This document shows positions 1 through 12,884 of a stretch of DNA of 64,000 nt, piece after piece (position 1 is the first letter of the stretch; each line of letters opens with the position of its first letter). Location of the stretch: positions 12,605,287 through 12,669,286 of the forward strand of contig CP136061.1 in assembly GCA_032622095.1 (NCBI GenBank), in the 5' to 3' direction. The notes beneath the pieces were generated by a model that had not been told where the DNA came from, made no database searches, and saw only the letters and a program-made list of their open reading frames with translations. The DNA comes from Siphonodentalium dalli (lineage: Eukaryota > Mollusca > Scaphopoda > Gadilida > Siphonodentaliidae). Position numbers and translations under genes: made by a program.

Positions 1-423
1 TATTACGCATAGCAAGTTCGGTAAGTGGCTTTCTTTGTTCTTAGAAATCGAAAAACATGGAGAGATCTTGCCACAAATTACTTAATTACATATCTTAACG
101 TGGAATTTTATCATAAAATCATCAGATGAATTGTATTTATGACTGCATTTTCAATTTTCTTTCCCAAATATTAAGGTATTGTATATTCTTAAAATCAGCT
201 ACATCACATATAGACGAACATGAACAATCAACAAGGATATCTTAATCATATGCCACAAACAAAACTTCGATACATCGATTTTTGGTAAAGATATCGCAGA
301 AAAGCTAACCCTACCCCCACCCTCGCTGATTTCACAAGTCAGATTCCTTTGGTCGAAAACAACGATCGCGCAATTTAGGATTGTCTAAACCGACATGCGA
401 ACGGTTTATTTATCAATAGCGTG

Positions 424-760
424 TCTACTTTCAGAGTTTACCTGTGTCCAGTTGAAATTTTATTGGAAAAAAGTGTTTTGGACTGTTTTAAGAATTTAAA
501 GAGCGTTTGCTTATTATACAAATGTTAATCCTCATAACTAACCTTCTGGTGGATGTGCGAGTTGAAATTAACAAAAGTATCAAATATGGCGGTTCTACTT
601 TCAGAGTCTACTTGTTTCCAGTCTGACATTTTAGTGGAAATAAATTGTTTGGACGGTTTTAAAACTTTAACGAGCGTTTCCTGATTATACAGATATTAAC
701 TAACACGATTAGCTTTTTCATGAATGGTGCGAGTTGAAATTATGCACATATGTCAAGTAT
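424..760. repeat. Two diverged ~170-bp tandem copies
   Basis: tctactttcagag starts both copies (424 and 594); both continue through a ttttggac(t/g)gtttt core, a gagcgtttgc/ gagcgtttcc step and end near gtgcgagttgaaatta. No coding sense seen. Bases 1-423 and 761-1171 show no feature I can name. Confidence 0.7.
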
Positions 761-1171
761 GACTCTGAAATGTATTTTTGAGAATGGTGTCGTCAGATAA
801 GTCTCCACGGGAAGTGTACTACAGTTGCGAACAAAACTAACGTTGGACCCTATATAGAGTTTGACAATTTACTCAAATGTTCAGTGGTGGAACTTAATGG
901 CTATCATATATGCATGGCTCTTACATGTAATCTATCGTAACCAAATTCACTTGCAATATAGTCAGGACACCAGATACAATAGTTGATAAAAAATGTGGTT
1001 CACATCAATCATATACATCACAATCACGTGCTTCAGTGATAATGTCCACTATTCTACAGATGTAATGTCTATCATGACTAAATTTCAGGATGTCGTTGTA
1101 AAATTGATTGATGTTGTTTTTTTTCTCATAAATTTACAACATTAATGTTTATTGCCAGGACGAAGTACCGC

Positions 1172-1638
1172 TTAAAGGTACTCAACCCGTAAAGAGGGTC
1201 CCCATCTCAACAGATTCCAACAACAACAATCCGATCGGAGGGTCCTATATTACTATTTCTTTGGCTTTGGGGGTAAAAAATATTTGATTCGAGTCGAGGA
1301 ACCCATCAAACAAAGCTCAGAGTTATTAGATATTGATTTTTGAAATTTGTTATAAACTCGAGATGAGTACTGCTAACTGCCGTAATCTGCTCTGGATGTG
1401 TTCTCCAAATCTATTCAAACAGACAAGGATGGATAACTCTATAATCAAGTGGTAATAATTGACTACGTACTGGGCCAGGAAGAATTCCCGATAATGAAAA
1501 ATAATAGATTTCTAAAATCGATATCTAACAAATCTGAGCTTTGATGGGTGACTTCCTCGACTCGAATCAAATATTTTTGACCCCCGAAGCCATTTAAATA
1601 GTAATTGAGAGGAGTTTTAACGGGTTGAGTACCTTTAA
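1172..1638. mobile_element. Palindromic MITE, family 1 (TTAA + AGGTACTCAA)
   Basis: Terminal inverted repeats TTAAAGGTACTCAACCCGT and ACGGGTTGAGTACCTTTAA flank two ~190-bp arms that are themselves inverted copies (ggggtaaaaaatatttgatt... against ...aatcaaatatttttgacccc). TTAA at both ends is the likely target duplication. Other copies lie at 9277-9712, 34561-35018 and 58114-~59480. No coding capacity. Confidence 0.8.
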
Positions 1639-2034
1639 TATGGAGTTGTGTGCTAACAATTCTGCGAGTCATATTTATGTAAGTGTCAGTCAAAACTTTT
1701 AGGACATGGGAATATTTTTTTTATTAATTACTTTAAATAACTAATTGTGATATACGATCGTCAGTCCCATTGTTGTAATGGAAGCGGATAGAGATGATAT
1801 GGTTGTAGTTGTCCACCATCTTGGTATGAGCCACGGTTAAGAAAATGTAAGGAGAACATTGTTTTGATATAACTCGTTGGACAACACCGACCCTGTATTT
1901 AAAACAGCAGCATTTGCCTTTTTGTTTGGTGGTCGTGAGTTCAAACCATGTATGGCCCGTAAAACAAATTAAGTAATCACCCCTTTCACCAACCCGATCC
2001 AAAGTTGCCGCCACTGGGGGTGGGTCACATAGGG

Positions 2035-2600
2035 CACCCACGGCATCAGTATATCTTGGGGCCACCCTACAGCACCAATTATACCACATCAAACAGTTAA
2101 GGGGCCGAGATATTGTATAGGTGCCATATTTGAACCCATCTGGGGCGGCCATTTTGGATCGGGGATGGTGAAAGCGGGTGAATATTTAGTTTGTCTCATC
2201 AGGGGTCACCATACAACACACTGTATTCGACCTAAAATGGGGGGGGGGGGGGCAATTGCATGGTACCATATATGGACCCCTCTGATCAGTTATCATTTTC
2301 GCTCGAATGGGTTGAAGGTGTGAAAAATTAGCTTGCTTTGCGAGCCACCATACAACACCCTTTATTTGATCTATATCGGTCAAGTGACCGAGAAATAATG
2401 TGTACCCTATTTGACCCCTTCTGAGCGGCGACCATTTTGGATCGGGTATGGTTGAAAGGTGTGAATATTTATAAGTTTGTTTTTGGGCTCACCCTACAAA
2501 ACCCCCTATTTGACTTAAATCGGCCAATATGCCGAGTGAAATGGCATTCCCATTCGATCCCTTGTGGTAAAAACTAATGGATAATCAGTTTGTCTTGGAG
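2035..2600. repeat. Degenerate ~145-bp tandem repeat, about 4 units
   Basis: Units share gccaccatacaacaccc, a tatttga(c/t)c(c/t) block, gcggccattttggatcggg and gtgaatattta blocks in the same order. A G13 run occurs inside the second unit (about 2239-2251). The open frame on the minus strand across 1733-2152 follows this repeat and is not taken as a gene. Confidence 0.65.
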
Positions 2601-5600
2601 CCACCTGACCCGTGTTTCCCCGTTCTCTCTGGGCTAGTTTATATCGGACGTTCATATCCCCATAGAGCCCGGGTCCCACGCCATAAGGGGTTTATAGTAG
2701 CTTCTCTGCTATATCGTACGCATTGTTTCTAAAACATCATCAAGTGTAACCATACCGTAAAGGTATCTGGATATATGCAAAGGTCAATCAGGTATAATTC
2801 GACACGAATTAGCATTTCGTGGCCACGAAATAAAAAAAAAACAATTTCCCATGTCCTAAACCATCCACCGTAGCTTATGGATCATTCTGTTTTAGTATTA
2901 AATATGGAGAAACCCGATCAGCATCAATGTAACAACTACAACAACTCATCTATGACAATGATATGTTTAGCCATACATGTGGATAGGGTGGTATTGTTAA
3001 AATGTTAAACAATGTTATCAATTCCATATGTATTGCTAAATATTGCTGGGCATATATAGATGGTTGTTCTATAATTCCTGGTCGGGTTTATCAAAATTGG
3101 GAGTTTAAATTATGTTCATCTGATGATAAAGAAAACACTTTCTCCGCCCACTCGATATACATCCCCCGGGATACATGTTTCACATACTAAATTAGCACCT
3201 TAGTCAATATAACAAATCACTCCCTCAAATCCTTTGCCACAAGAATAAAAACAAATTGTCAGTATAAATAGGCAAGACATCTCTGGACACTTTCTAAGAG
3301 ATAATTTATTTATAAGAAGATATATATGTGCATTATGTGCTTGGTCTTATATATAGCACAACACAGTAAGATGCAAGTGACACAGTGTGGGGACAACACT
3401 GTGTCGAAGAACATAGTTGAGGGGACCCTTCCATCACCCTTCATAATGTATCATGACTCCATTTGGTGTGAACAAACCGGGCCATCGACTGATGCTTAAT
3501 GGATCGTTCTCTCCCCGCCCCCCCCCCAATAATATACTTGCATGACTTTGAACCTATCAACACTCTGGGCCGTGGTATTTTCCCATAAATTAGATAGTGT
3601 CTATAGTCGGATGGTATTGGTTATGTTCAAATGGTGACACAGATATGAAACTGTACATGTTAGTGCCCCATGGGCCATTGATCATTATAAGATCGAGAAA
3701 CCTAGTCTAGAAAATTACCGGGAATTCACTGGAAATTGCAATTGTAGCTGATCGTAATTAAACGTTTGCGTTTCCGATGCAGTTAATACCGAATTTGAGA
3801 TATACCTGGCCGTCAAAGTGAACCATGCATATGTCTTATTTAAGGTTAGCAACGGTTGCTAATCAAATGCCACAATGGTGTACTAATCATCCATTCGTAT
3901 TGCTTTTAATTTAGTCAGTGTCTAATTACATGGTGCTGGTTTTGTTCAAAGTTGGGCACACGTATGTCTAAAACTATGCAGCCATGCTCTGCATAGGCCA
4001 TTGATCATTATAAGATCGGGAGACTTTGCCACTGCTTCCGATAGCTCCTTAGTAACGGTTACTAAGCACCTACTCGGAATTTGCAGGAAAATGCAAATAT
4101 GGTTGATATCTGTTTAACTCATTAAGCTCTACTTTAGTGGAAATTCGAATTTACTTGATTTTCACAGCTAAACACGAAGAGTGGCGATTAACTGTGGTCA
4201 GAATATTGATGGCGAATATTGGGTTTCAGTCGCTGTACTGAAGGTGGCCAAATGTCGCTGGCGTGGGAAGTGTGAAAGCAAAGCCTATACCGCTATAGTA
4301 AAGATCTCAGCTGCACCAAAATGTCCATTTATCAGTAGCACAAATCCTGCGAAAACACAGATTCTCTCAGTGCACGTGGGATAGACTCCGATAATAATAT
4401 AATATGTAACCACACCGTGAACAGTCTTGTTGTGATTATTTTCGTTTGATTCAACAGGCTGCATATTACAAAACCATTCGACACTTACTTTTGCCAATTA
4501 CTGTATCTTGAGGCATAACTATATCATATATTGCATCTATTAAATCACGGATAGCTACAGTGGGCCAAACACGAGTGTTAGTCTACATATACAGTTGCGC
4601 ACGATTGCCAATAAGTGATATTACAAACAACGTTTGGGCATAACACGAAATTCTCCATAGGGTTAGGTGTCAAATTTTGATCGCAACTACCTAGCAAGAA
4701 TCATCTGATCACATCCATTCTTTTTTAAACTACGTCTGTGTTTCATACTTGGTATTTTTTTTAGGAATATCAGTACGCGCATATCATAATACGCAAAATG
4801 GCGCCATTTATCCAAAGTACTAGAATCCCCATAGGGCTCAGTGTTAAATTTTGATCACAACTGTAGCCAACAAGAATGAACCGATCACATCAACATTTTC
4901 AAAAATACATATAACGGTCATATCTAGTAGTTTGGAGAAGTTTCAAATCGCACCGATCACCATACGCCAGCTGGCACCATCTATCGTTTTCTGTAAATAC
5001 GAAACGCTCTCTAAATTATGTTGACCACGATTTAGGCCGACCCGCCAAAATTCAAGAATGGAAACAAGTGAATCCTGAAAACACACCTACTAGGCATACA
5101 CAATCCGTTTTCAGATCGCTTTTAACAAACCAAAAATGCAAAATGACATAAGGAATCCGACTATAAATTAAAGTGCAGAAGGGGCCGTCTTTATTGAGGG
5201 AAATGTTTAGATAATAAGTTTAACAAACGACGGTGATGCCTGATGTGTTTAACCCTTCCACGAATGGAGTTTCCTGAAATTTTGAGAAAAATCATGCGAC
5301 AATGTATTTTCTTATATATATTCTTATATAAAACATTGGCTCAACAATATTTACCTTGACATTGTAAATTGTACGCGAGGCTCCCCATGGGACACTCCAA
5401 TACATAAGAGAATGCACTGGAACATTGAGGTTTATTGTGTAACCAGCGCAGCTCCCGCCATGAAAGGGTTAATGCCAAATTCGTGACATTAATACCCTCT
5501 AGAAAACATTGTTCCTTTCTCTCCAATAAATCTTTTTGAACACCATCCACGGTCGGATACCGATATTACGTCATCGAACAATGTCTATAATGATCGTGGT

Positions 5601-5680
5601 GATATTTACAGAGCAAACTAAAGCAACAATTGTGACCACGGGTGGTCCAAGTTAACAGCATGCACACGTTTATGTCGCAA
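2601..5680. other. Non-coding stretch with old direct duplications
   Basis: Two pairs of diverged duplicates are visible: around 3560-3700 and 3890-4030 (shared gggccattgatcattataagatcg / taggccattgatcattataagatcg) and around 4640-4720 and 4820-4890 (shared atagggtt/atagggct, caaattttgatcgcaact). A short diverged hairpin-MITE relic lies near 5370-5480. Short open frames here have no recognisable product. Confidence 0.5.
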
Positions 5681-5869
5681 TACCACACAATAGTGCACTG
5701 TTGTTCATCTGTTCCCCGAAGATCATTCCTGTCCAGTTTTATGTTCCACTTCGAAGGTGATTTTTGTTTACCTTCTCAGCCATTTTTTTGGACAAGATGG
5801 AGGCACCCGCACAAAACAAGTTGAGCTGGACAACAATTTATCGAAGTGAGATTTGTCGTCGTTCACATT

Positions 5870-5941
5870 GATGCTCCGTAGATAATACTGAACGACTATG
5901 TATGGACGCTCCGTAGATAATACTCAACGATTATGTATGGA
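5870..5941. repeat. 35-bp direct repeat, two copies
   Basis: gctccgtagataatact(g/c)aacga(c/t)tatgtatgg occurs twice back to back. Confidence 0.75.
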
Positions 5942-6022
5942 AATTATTTGGTTGCATGTTCTTAGACATACCGAAAATGACACTGATCACTAACAAATCT
6001 CACAGTTTTCTTCAGTGACCAC

Positions 6023-6164
6023 AGTTACTGGACATAAAGTCCCAAAAATAAGGGTTTAATCGAGTTTATAAATCGGTATCACAATATAAAGAGCTCTTTA
6101 TATTGGGATACCGATTTATAAACTCGATTAAACCCTTATTTTTGGGACTTTATGTCCAGTAACT
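6023..6164. repeat. Near-perfect 142-bp palindrome
   Basis: Arms from agttactggacataaagtcc and ggactttatgtccagtaact converge on the centre aaagagctcttt near 6090. Only about one or two mismatches separate the arms, so the hairpin is young or kept clean by conversion. Confidence 0.92.
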
Positions 6165-6256
6165 ATGCAGTGACCGACAAAATAGTGGAAAGGGCTCTTG
6201 CATAAATTAGTCCTGCAAATCTACGAGTGTGAAATAACGATAAAACACATGACTGC

Positions 6257-6440
6257 AGGCGCCCCTCGATCATTAGAGTATAGAGTTTAGTATACCCCAT
6301 CCCACCACCCATAGTATCTTATGCGCCGCATGACTACTGCTACTGCCCACATAAATAATATATATAAGATAATGATGAGAATCTTATGCGCCGGAGGCGC
6401 CCCTCGATCATAAGAGTATAGTTTAGTATTCCCGCCCACC
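6257..6440. repeat. 138-bp direct duplication
   Basis: aggcgcccctcgatcat, then agagtatag and a ccacc(a)cccat block, appear at 6257 and again at 6395. Confidence 0.6.
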
Positions 6441-6547
6441 ACCCCATCCCATCTACACTAACTGTTATCGTTGGGACGATTTCCCACGGACAACATCCCC
6501 AACAGAAAACAAATAGGCCTGAATAATCATAAGTTATACGAACTTCC

Positions 6548-6652
6548 GGGTTGTACCGTCCAATATGCTCCGTGTTGTACCGTCCAATATACTCCGGTTT
6601 GTACAGTCCAATATGCTCCGATGTGTACCGTCCAATATGCTCCGTTTTCTAT
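6548..6652. repeat. 25-bp tandem repeat, about 4 units
   Basis: Units read tgtaccgtccaatatgctcc with one-base variants and 4-5 bp linkers. The open frame over it (repeating CTVQYAP) is a by-product. Confidence 0.85.
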
Positions 6653-6756
6653 CTAATTAAGTACATCATGTGTGTATAATAACTGGTTGTCGAAGTAGGA
6701 GGGAATAGGACCCGAATCCGATGCGTTTTAAGCACTCAGACATTTGATTAAAGACA

Positions 6757-7125
6757 TATTATGTACTTGTTCGGGTGCGTGAACCTGATCAGTTAGTATC
6801 CAGGTGCTATGCCAACTGGAGGAATGTACCATTCAACTAACATCGCCGAAAATCTGAAACGAATCCACCGTACCACTCCATAGAAAACATCGTCTGAACT
6901 ACGCGCAAATGTCAATATTTACTACTCGATTCGGGACGCATCTATCGGCGATAAACTAACGAAAACGATTTCGCCATCGAGAGTCACTGCATTTAATTAA
7001 AATATAAGAATGACGGTGTGTGTTGTCATTTGGATATAATGTTTGTAAAAAATACTACTTTGAACAAGATTATTCTCCATTTATATTTTATCACCCTACT
7101 GGAGTGTTTCACATCACTTTAAGAC
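6757..7125 (+). repeat. Dispersed repeat H, copy 1
   Basis: About 370 bp shared in inverted orientation with 35020-35400: common blocks include gaaaacatcgtctgaactacg, tttactactcgattcgggac, gcatttaatta and gtgtttcacatcacttt. Bivalve-type dispersed repeat of unknown class. Confidence 0.75.
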
Positions 7126-7479
7126 GCGAATTCGATTAAATGCCACTTGAGAGCAAAAGAGCGAAATAACAGTTCGACATGCACGATCTGTATTCATTTA
7201 TGATCCACAAAATGACCAAAATACATATTAACAAATTCGCCTGCAAGCCATTTTTTCTCGTTTTTCCACATTTTCAACTTCAATTTCAAGATCTGAATCG
7301 AAGTGGAACATAAAACGGGACAGGAATGATCTTCGGGGAACAGATGGACAACAGTGTGGTGGCCAAACCATGATGAATCCTAATCAACCAACATATAACC
7401 AACAAGAGCATGCTGTCGGGGCGTGGCATAATATGCCCGTTTCTGGAGTAGAGTGGGCATGTAGACAGAACCAATATTT

Positions 7480-7745
7480 GAACTTGATTTGCATACCAAA
7501 TTTGGTTCAGTTCACTTGATTCAATCTAAAGTTATCATCCGGAAATCGTAAATCAGGTAAAATCTAAGTCGAAAAAGGGGCATAACTCAGTCAAAATCAT
7601 GCGGACGAAACCCATATTCGAACATGATCTGTATTGTGGTGTGGTAAACTAACATACCAAATTTGGTTCAGTTCACTTGATTCAATCTAAAGTTATCCGG
7701 AAACCAAAAGCGGACTGACGGACGACGGACGGACGGACAAACCAT
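7480..7745 (+). repeat. Bivalve-type dispersed repeat (gggcataactc... / ccaaatttggttc...)
   Basis: Two internal repeats of cataccaaatttggttcag and ttcaatctaaagttatc, a gggcataactcagtc box and a terminal gacgg-rich tail. Same broad family as 15860-16510, 23640-24500 and 39300-40250. Confidence 0.7.
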
Positions 7746-8619
7746 TTACATAATACGACGTTTTTTTTCAAACGTTTTCATACACTATGGAGATCCGCTC
7801 CTCGAAATCTCATTCCGCCAGAGCAAATGCCGATTCCGTCGTGTGTTGTGTGTTCCGCTTGTCGACTGAGCAAATTTAAAATATACCAGCCGAAAAACTT
7901 AAAAACACAGATATAATGCATGTTTAATAACATGTTATGTTAAGGTTTACCTCTAGCTTCAACCGGGACATGTTCCCCATAATTTTGTTGCTTAAAAAGC
8001 CAGCAAAATGGTGTAATCGGTCATTTATGTTTTCGCTCTGATTCCCGCCCGGTATGTTCCGTTGTCGCCCGATTAAGTTCATTTGCCGCCCGAGCAATGT
8101 TCTTTAGATTTCAACTAGAAACATCCAGTTTTTCTAATGTTAAACGTCTCCATATGACGGCCCTTATAGCTTTTGTCTTCAAAATGATGACGATTGTATT
8201 AAAGGGGCATGCATTCAGACTCTTTATGCAGTACATTTTCGGATAATGTTATCAAATGTTATCAATGTCTTCATTTTCCTGATATAAACAGTATTCATCG
8301 TTGAAAACTTTCCTACGTCAGTTTCGCGACGGAAGTCGCTCATTTTACTTTGAAATTGTGCTGAGCGATCGATATATCGATTAGCAGGGCAAATAATCAA
8401 CGATGATACGAGAAGATAACTATGGTTTTTGACTGAAAACGAGAATTATCATGAACGGGTACTAGCAAATACCGATTGGAAAATCGATATATACGTGTAC
8501 TCATACCCACGAGTGATATAATGTGTTCAGTCAAAAGCAATAGGTTTCCTTTTTGATATATTGCGGTTTCATGATTTCAATTATTGGTGTCAGGCGATTG
8601 TTTTGCCGCATTAACTGTA

Positions 8620-9290
8620 GACCGAATTGCACTTAAGAATATTCCTTATTGCGCTTAAACGCAATTAGAGATTCCTTATTGATCTTATGAGAGCAATAAG
8701 ATCTTCTCTTATTGTGCTTAAGCTCAATTAGAATTTTCCTTATTGCACTTAAGACTCCTTATTGCGCTTAAGCGAAATAAGACATTTCTTTATTGCACCT
8801 AAGCGCAATTACATCTGTGGCTCCTCATTCTTATTGCGCTGAACCGCAATTAATATCTCCATCATGAGATCACCCCTCTGTGCAAATAGTAGAATCCGAA
8901 TAGCCTATATATGCGTGGACAGTCACCAGGTCACAAATAAACTCCACCCATTGCACTATATATGGACTGCACCATTTGAATTAGCGTTTATGTAATGTAG
9001 CTAATTGTACTTACGCGTAGTAAGGAATATTTTGATTTCCACTTAAGTCCAATTAGCTCTTATTGCACTTAAGTGCAATAATAATATTCCTTATTGCGCT
9101 TTTAAAGTGATATTGGAGATTCCTTTTTGTGCTTAAGATCAATAAGATATGCTTTATTGTGCTTAAACGCAATAAAATATTCGCTTAGGCGCAATTATAT
9201 ATTTCCTTATTGCGCTTAAGCGCAATTAGATCTTCCCTTATTGCGCTTAAGCGCAATTAGAGATTCCTTATTGCGCTTAAAGGTGCATAG
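8620..9290. repeat. Field of short TTAA-centred palindromes (TTATTGCGCTTAAGCGCAATTA)
   Basis: At least 15 variants of attgcgcttaagcgcaat, each an almost perfect dyad around CTTAAG, are spaced every 25-35 bp in two blocks (about 8620-8850 and 9000-9290), the second of which is cut by a family-1 MITE inserted at one TTAA. Confidence 0.85.
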
Positions 9291-9712
9291 TCGGAATTAA
9301 CACTCGTACACTTACTATTTCCTAGGCTTCGGTGGTCAAAAATATTTGATTCGAGTCGAGGAACCCACCCATCAAAGTTCAGAGTGTTCAAATATCGATT
9401 TTTTGAAATATATTATTTTTTACCAACGACAATTTTGAGTGACCCAGTAAAAGGTCAATGAGAAGACGGTCTCGGACCGAATTGCGGATGAAGATGGATA
9501 GCTCTAAAATCAAGTGGCTTTTTGTGTCAAATAATTGACAAACAGGCAAAATTTCATTGAACAAAATGTTTATACATAACAGGTTTTGGGCAATTTTGTA
9601 CAATAGTTGACAATATTTTTGGGCAATTAATCGATTCTGATAACTGGAGCAGCATTTAAAAAAATGTTGTTGTTGTTGGAATCTGATGACCATCGAATTG
9701 AGTACCTTTAAG
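9277..9712. mobile_element. MITE family 1, nested copy
   Basis: Left gcTTAAAGGTGCATAGTC and right GAGTACCTTTAAGCTC. The flanks rejoin to a ttattgcgc-TTAA-gctcaatta palindrome unit, showing insertion at, and duplication of, TTAA. Interior shares the ttggtcaaaaatatttgatt block with the other copies. Confidence 0.82.
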
Positions 9713-9911
9713 CTCAATTATTTATTAACGGTCAATTTGACTTCCCATATATACATGCACATGTATGTTTGGTCTTTTAATAAAGTACCTCAAGATATTA
9801 TAGGAAAATAAAAATAAAAAAAACATCACATAAAAATCAACACCATAGTGAGGTTGTAGATCTGTCTTAGTATAAGACACTAATTCATTGTACTTAGTTA
9901 ATCATTATATG

Positions 9912-10290
9912 TTTGACTACCGGCCAGAGGTTTCGCTTGGACCCGGGATCGATTCACCCCGATCCTCGACAAAAACAAAAGTCGGGAGGTCCGAGCGTTC
10001 CTATATAAAGTACTGTGAATGCCTCGCTGAGGTGTCGTGAAGCGGTAATCCTCTCCCGCCCAGTGTCATGTACAGGGATGACACTGGTTTGATCACGCCG
10101 TCCTATCGGGTGGGGACGTTAATGGCTGTCCCGTGTACAACCATGTGTGCACGTTAAAGAACCCTACTGTGGGCAACGATCCACAGGTTAATGGCAAACT
10201 TCCTGCCTAAATTCCCCCCTTCGGGGCGTAAGTTGATAGACATTTCAGGTGATGGCGTAATAGAGTTATCTCTCTTCAATCTACATAACT
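9912..10290 (+). mobile_element. tRNA-derived SINE, copy 1
   Basis: A degenerate B-box (cccgggatcgattcaccc) is followed by the conserved body gggatgacactgg, taatggctgtcccgtg and gtgcacgttaaagaaccct, which it shares with the SINE at 44537-45037. The 3' end runs into tatata-rich sequence. Confidence 0.75.
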
Positions 10291-11721
10291 GTGTGTATAT
10301 ATATAGTACATTGTAGCATTCAATTGTGTGATGCAGTAATGGGACGTTTCAGCAACGCCGGCGGGTACGCTTACATGTGCGGCAACACAGATCAAAGGCT
10401 TTTTGAGTTTGAGGTCCACTGTGCGCAGGTCAAAGGCTGATTTCAGGTCTACTGTGGCTTCGCATGTAGAGGGTGACGTTACGATATAAAATACATGTGT
10501 TTGTATAATATAGTACATTGTAGGATTCTACCCCATCTGATGGGGGTGCGCCGACAAGTCAACGGCGGAATTTACTCATAACATACATATAGGACAATTT
10601 ACAGAACCGCCATAGAGCTAGCAAAATGAAGCAATTAATTGGATTACAGTAAACATTTATCCATGTCAGGAATCGGAATGCTGAAAATGTGCATGTCATG
10701 AATCGGAACACTCCGAAAACAGAATCGGAACGTAGGGTAGTGTTACTTTTAAGGCAATATGTCAAGCTAAAATCGCGTATTTTGATCAATTGTATTTTTA
10801 AAGTAACGATGGGTTGTTTGTGGATACACGTAAGCAATTTGTTCTACAAAACATTAACTTTTTCGCTTCGAAATTCACATTTGTACACCATAATTTTCTT
10901 TTGTGTGTGTGGATTTGAGTGAGCAACCCTTGTAATTTAGTTCAGCGTGCTATATATGGGACTAAAGAATAAGTAAGTGAAGAGTAGAATACCTTAGAAA
11001 CAAATCCTAACATTTGAATATGTCATCCCACGAGATGCTCCCTCGTTATACACCAATTAGTAAACATGGTCGTGGAAAATCAAGCAAAACGTTCGCGGAA
11101 TTAGATCTTATACCACTCGGAATGGGAATTTTGCTCGGGCGGAATGAGATTTCGAGGAGCATATCCTCCACAGTGATATAAAAACTACGAGATCAAACAG
11201 CATCCAGAACGTTTCTATATTTAGGATGGGATTTTCCAGCAAAAATGGCGAAACGCGATCGTTCCAAGGTCAAGTTTTCTATGTGCTTTGAGAACAATTC
11301 CCGCACTAAAACATAATGACAGAATGGGAAATCAGAGCAGTAGTTTTTTTGAAGTTTTTCGCAAGCTACTCGTAAAATTGCATCAAATTAGAACTCTTGT
11401 GTTTGACTTGCCGTTCCGAGTTGTGACAATGTTGTACACGTGTGTTTATACGTTTGTGTTGGTAAAATAATCGGAGAACCAAATCACACCGTTTCGAAAT
11501 ATAGTTCTTCGGTTTTAGTGGACTTTTCAAACATAAGGTCCAGAATTTATACAATTTTTTTTCTCGATATTTTGTGTGCTTAACAAGGGCAGCATGTTGC
11601 TCTGTTCGCTTAGTATATATTTTAATATCGCGGAAGTCCACTAAATGTGGGTAAAATGTCGCCGGTAGCAGCGGTCTTACCAATTTGTTAAGGGAGGTAA
11701 ACCCTGCATGGAGTTTGGCTT

Positions 11722-11910
11722 GGAGGGTGACTTGGGAGAGGACCCGCATTGAGGGTGACTGGGTAGAGGACCAACCTAGAGGGTGACTCCGACAGCCTGG
11801 ACGTGACGGGAGAGGACCAGCCTAGAGAGCGACTTGGGAGAGGACCAGCCTAGAGTCCTGACGACTTGGGAGAGGACCAGCCTAGAGGGCAACTTGGGAG
11901 ACATCTTCTC
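11722..11910. repeat. Minisatellite, ~35-39-bp units (gacttgggagaggaccagcc)
   Basis: About five imperfect units of gagggtgacttgggagagga plus ccagccta. Confidence 0.85.
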
Positions 11911-12352
11911 CATAATATATTTTGTCCCAGGGAGAAGTGATTTCTTTATCTTACTACAGTATGCACGTGTCCAAACAGCATATTTAAACTGATTATAATG
12001 GCATAGTTACTCATTATAATGGTGCTATAAATGGAAACTTCTAAGCTGGTCTCTGAACTCTGTTGTGGAAGCCCCACAAAGTAAAACTCCACTTTGTTTT
12101 ATAACTTCACATGTTGTATATACGTTAATAATAAATAAATATGTTTATATTAAACGTTAAATCTCGCATAATGTATAATCAGGTGTGCTCATATATTACA
12201 ATCGTCCTCATCCATCATCAGATGGAGAAATGTTTGTAGTGAGGTCTGTGAGCGAACTCTCAACCACTTGGTTAACAACACAACTTGATTATAAGTGTAT
12301 CATCAGCATTGAAAAAAGAGTATTTCAGGCCATTTGATATATGTAACTTGAT

Positions 12353-12475
12353 AGACCTGGCAAATATGGACATAGCTGTCGCCTTGAGAGGGAATTTATG
12401 ACACCTACATTTTTGGTTAGTGTAAATACTTAACTTTCGGAATCCGTATGTTGGAATTGTCAGGTATTGTATTGG
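12353..12475. repeat. Inverted copy of sequence in the mpc2 3' flank
   Basis: ggcaaatatggacatagctg, gagagggaatttatga and aatccgtatgttgga recur in reverse complement at about 14690-14809, just past the mpc2 stop. Identity is roughly 80-85% by eye. The minisatellite at 12462 begins where the similarity ends. Confidence 0.6.
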
Positions 12476-12884
12476 GATACATGAATATTAATGAATTGTC
12501 AGGTATTGTATTGGGATACATGAATATTAATGAGTTTGTATTGTATTGGGATACATGAATATTAATGAGTTTGTATTGTATTGGGATACATGAATATTAA
12601 TGAGTTTGTATTGTATTGGGATACATGAATATTAATGAGTTTGTAATGTATTGGGATACATGAATATTAATGAGTTTGTATTGTATTGGGATACATGAAT
12701 ATTAATGAGTTTGTATTGTATTGGGATACATGAATATTAATGAGTTTGTAATGTATTGGGATACATGAATATTAATGAGTTTGTATTGTATTGGGATACA
12801 TGAATATTAATGAGTTTGTAATGTATTGGGATACATGAATATTAATGAGTTTGTATTGTATTGGGATACATGAATATTAATGAT
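12462..12884. repeat. 35-bp minisatellite, about 12 units
   Basis: Units of gggatacatgaatattaatg plus agtttgtattgtatt; the first two units are slightly longer (…gaattgtcaggt…). Variants tgtattgta/tgtaatgta recur. Very homogeneous. Confidence 0.95.

Larger units (their letters stand above)
5690..7360. mobile_element. Possible element bounded by a ~65-bp inverted repeat
   Basis: The stretch 5690-5755 (ctgttccccgaagatcattc, ttttatgttccacttcga) recurs inverted at 7299-7360 with few mismatches. The interior holds a near-perfect palindrome, small direct repeats and one copy of a dispersed repeat. No transposase is seen; exact termini and target duplication are not resolved, so it may simply be an inverted duplication. 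Confidence 0.45.
7783..11174. mobile_element. 3.4-kb TIR element, MULE-like in architecture
   Basis: Left end cactatggagatccgctcc followed by tcgaaatctcattccgcc is inverted at the right end (ggcggaatgagatttcgagg at 11140-11159, then ...ctccacagtg at 11174). TIRs are about 45 bp with extra (g)ttccg(c) motifs repeated in inverted sense inside both ends (7840-8100 and 10560-10740). No transposase is recognisable; the interior has a palindrome field, a nested family-1 MITE and a SINE. Class assignment is inference from the repetitive sub-termini. Confidence 0.55.

Noticed and set aside
1733-2152. 139-codon minus-strand open frame
   Set aside because: Overlaps a degenerate 145-bp tandem repeat; no recognisable domain or splice context.
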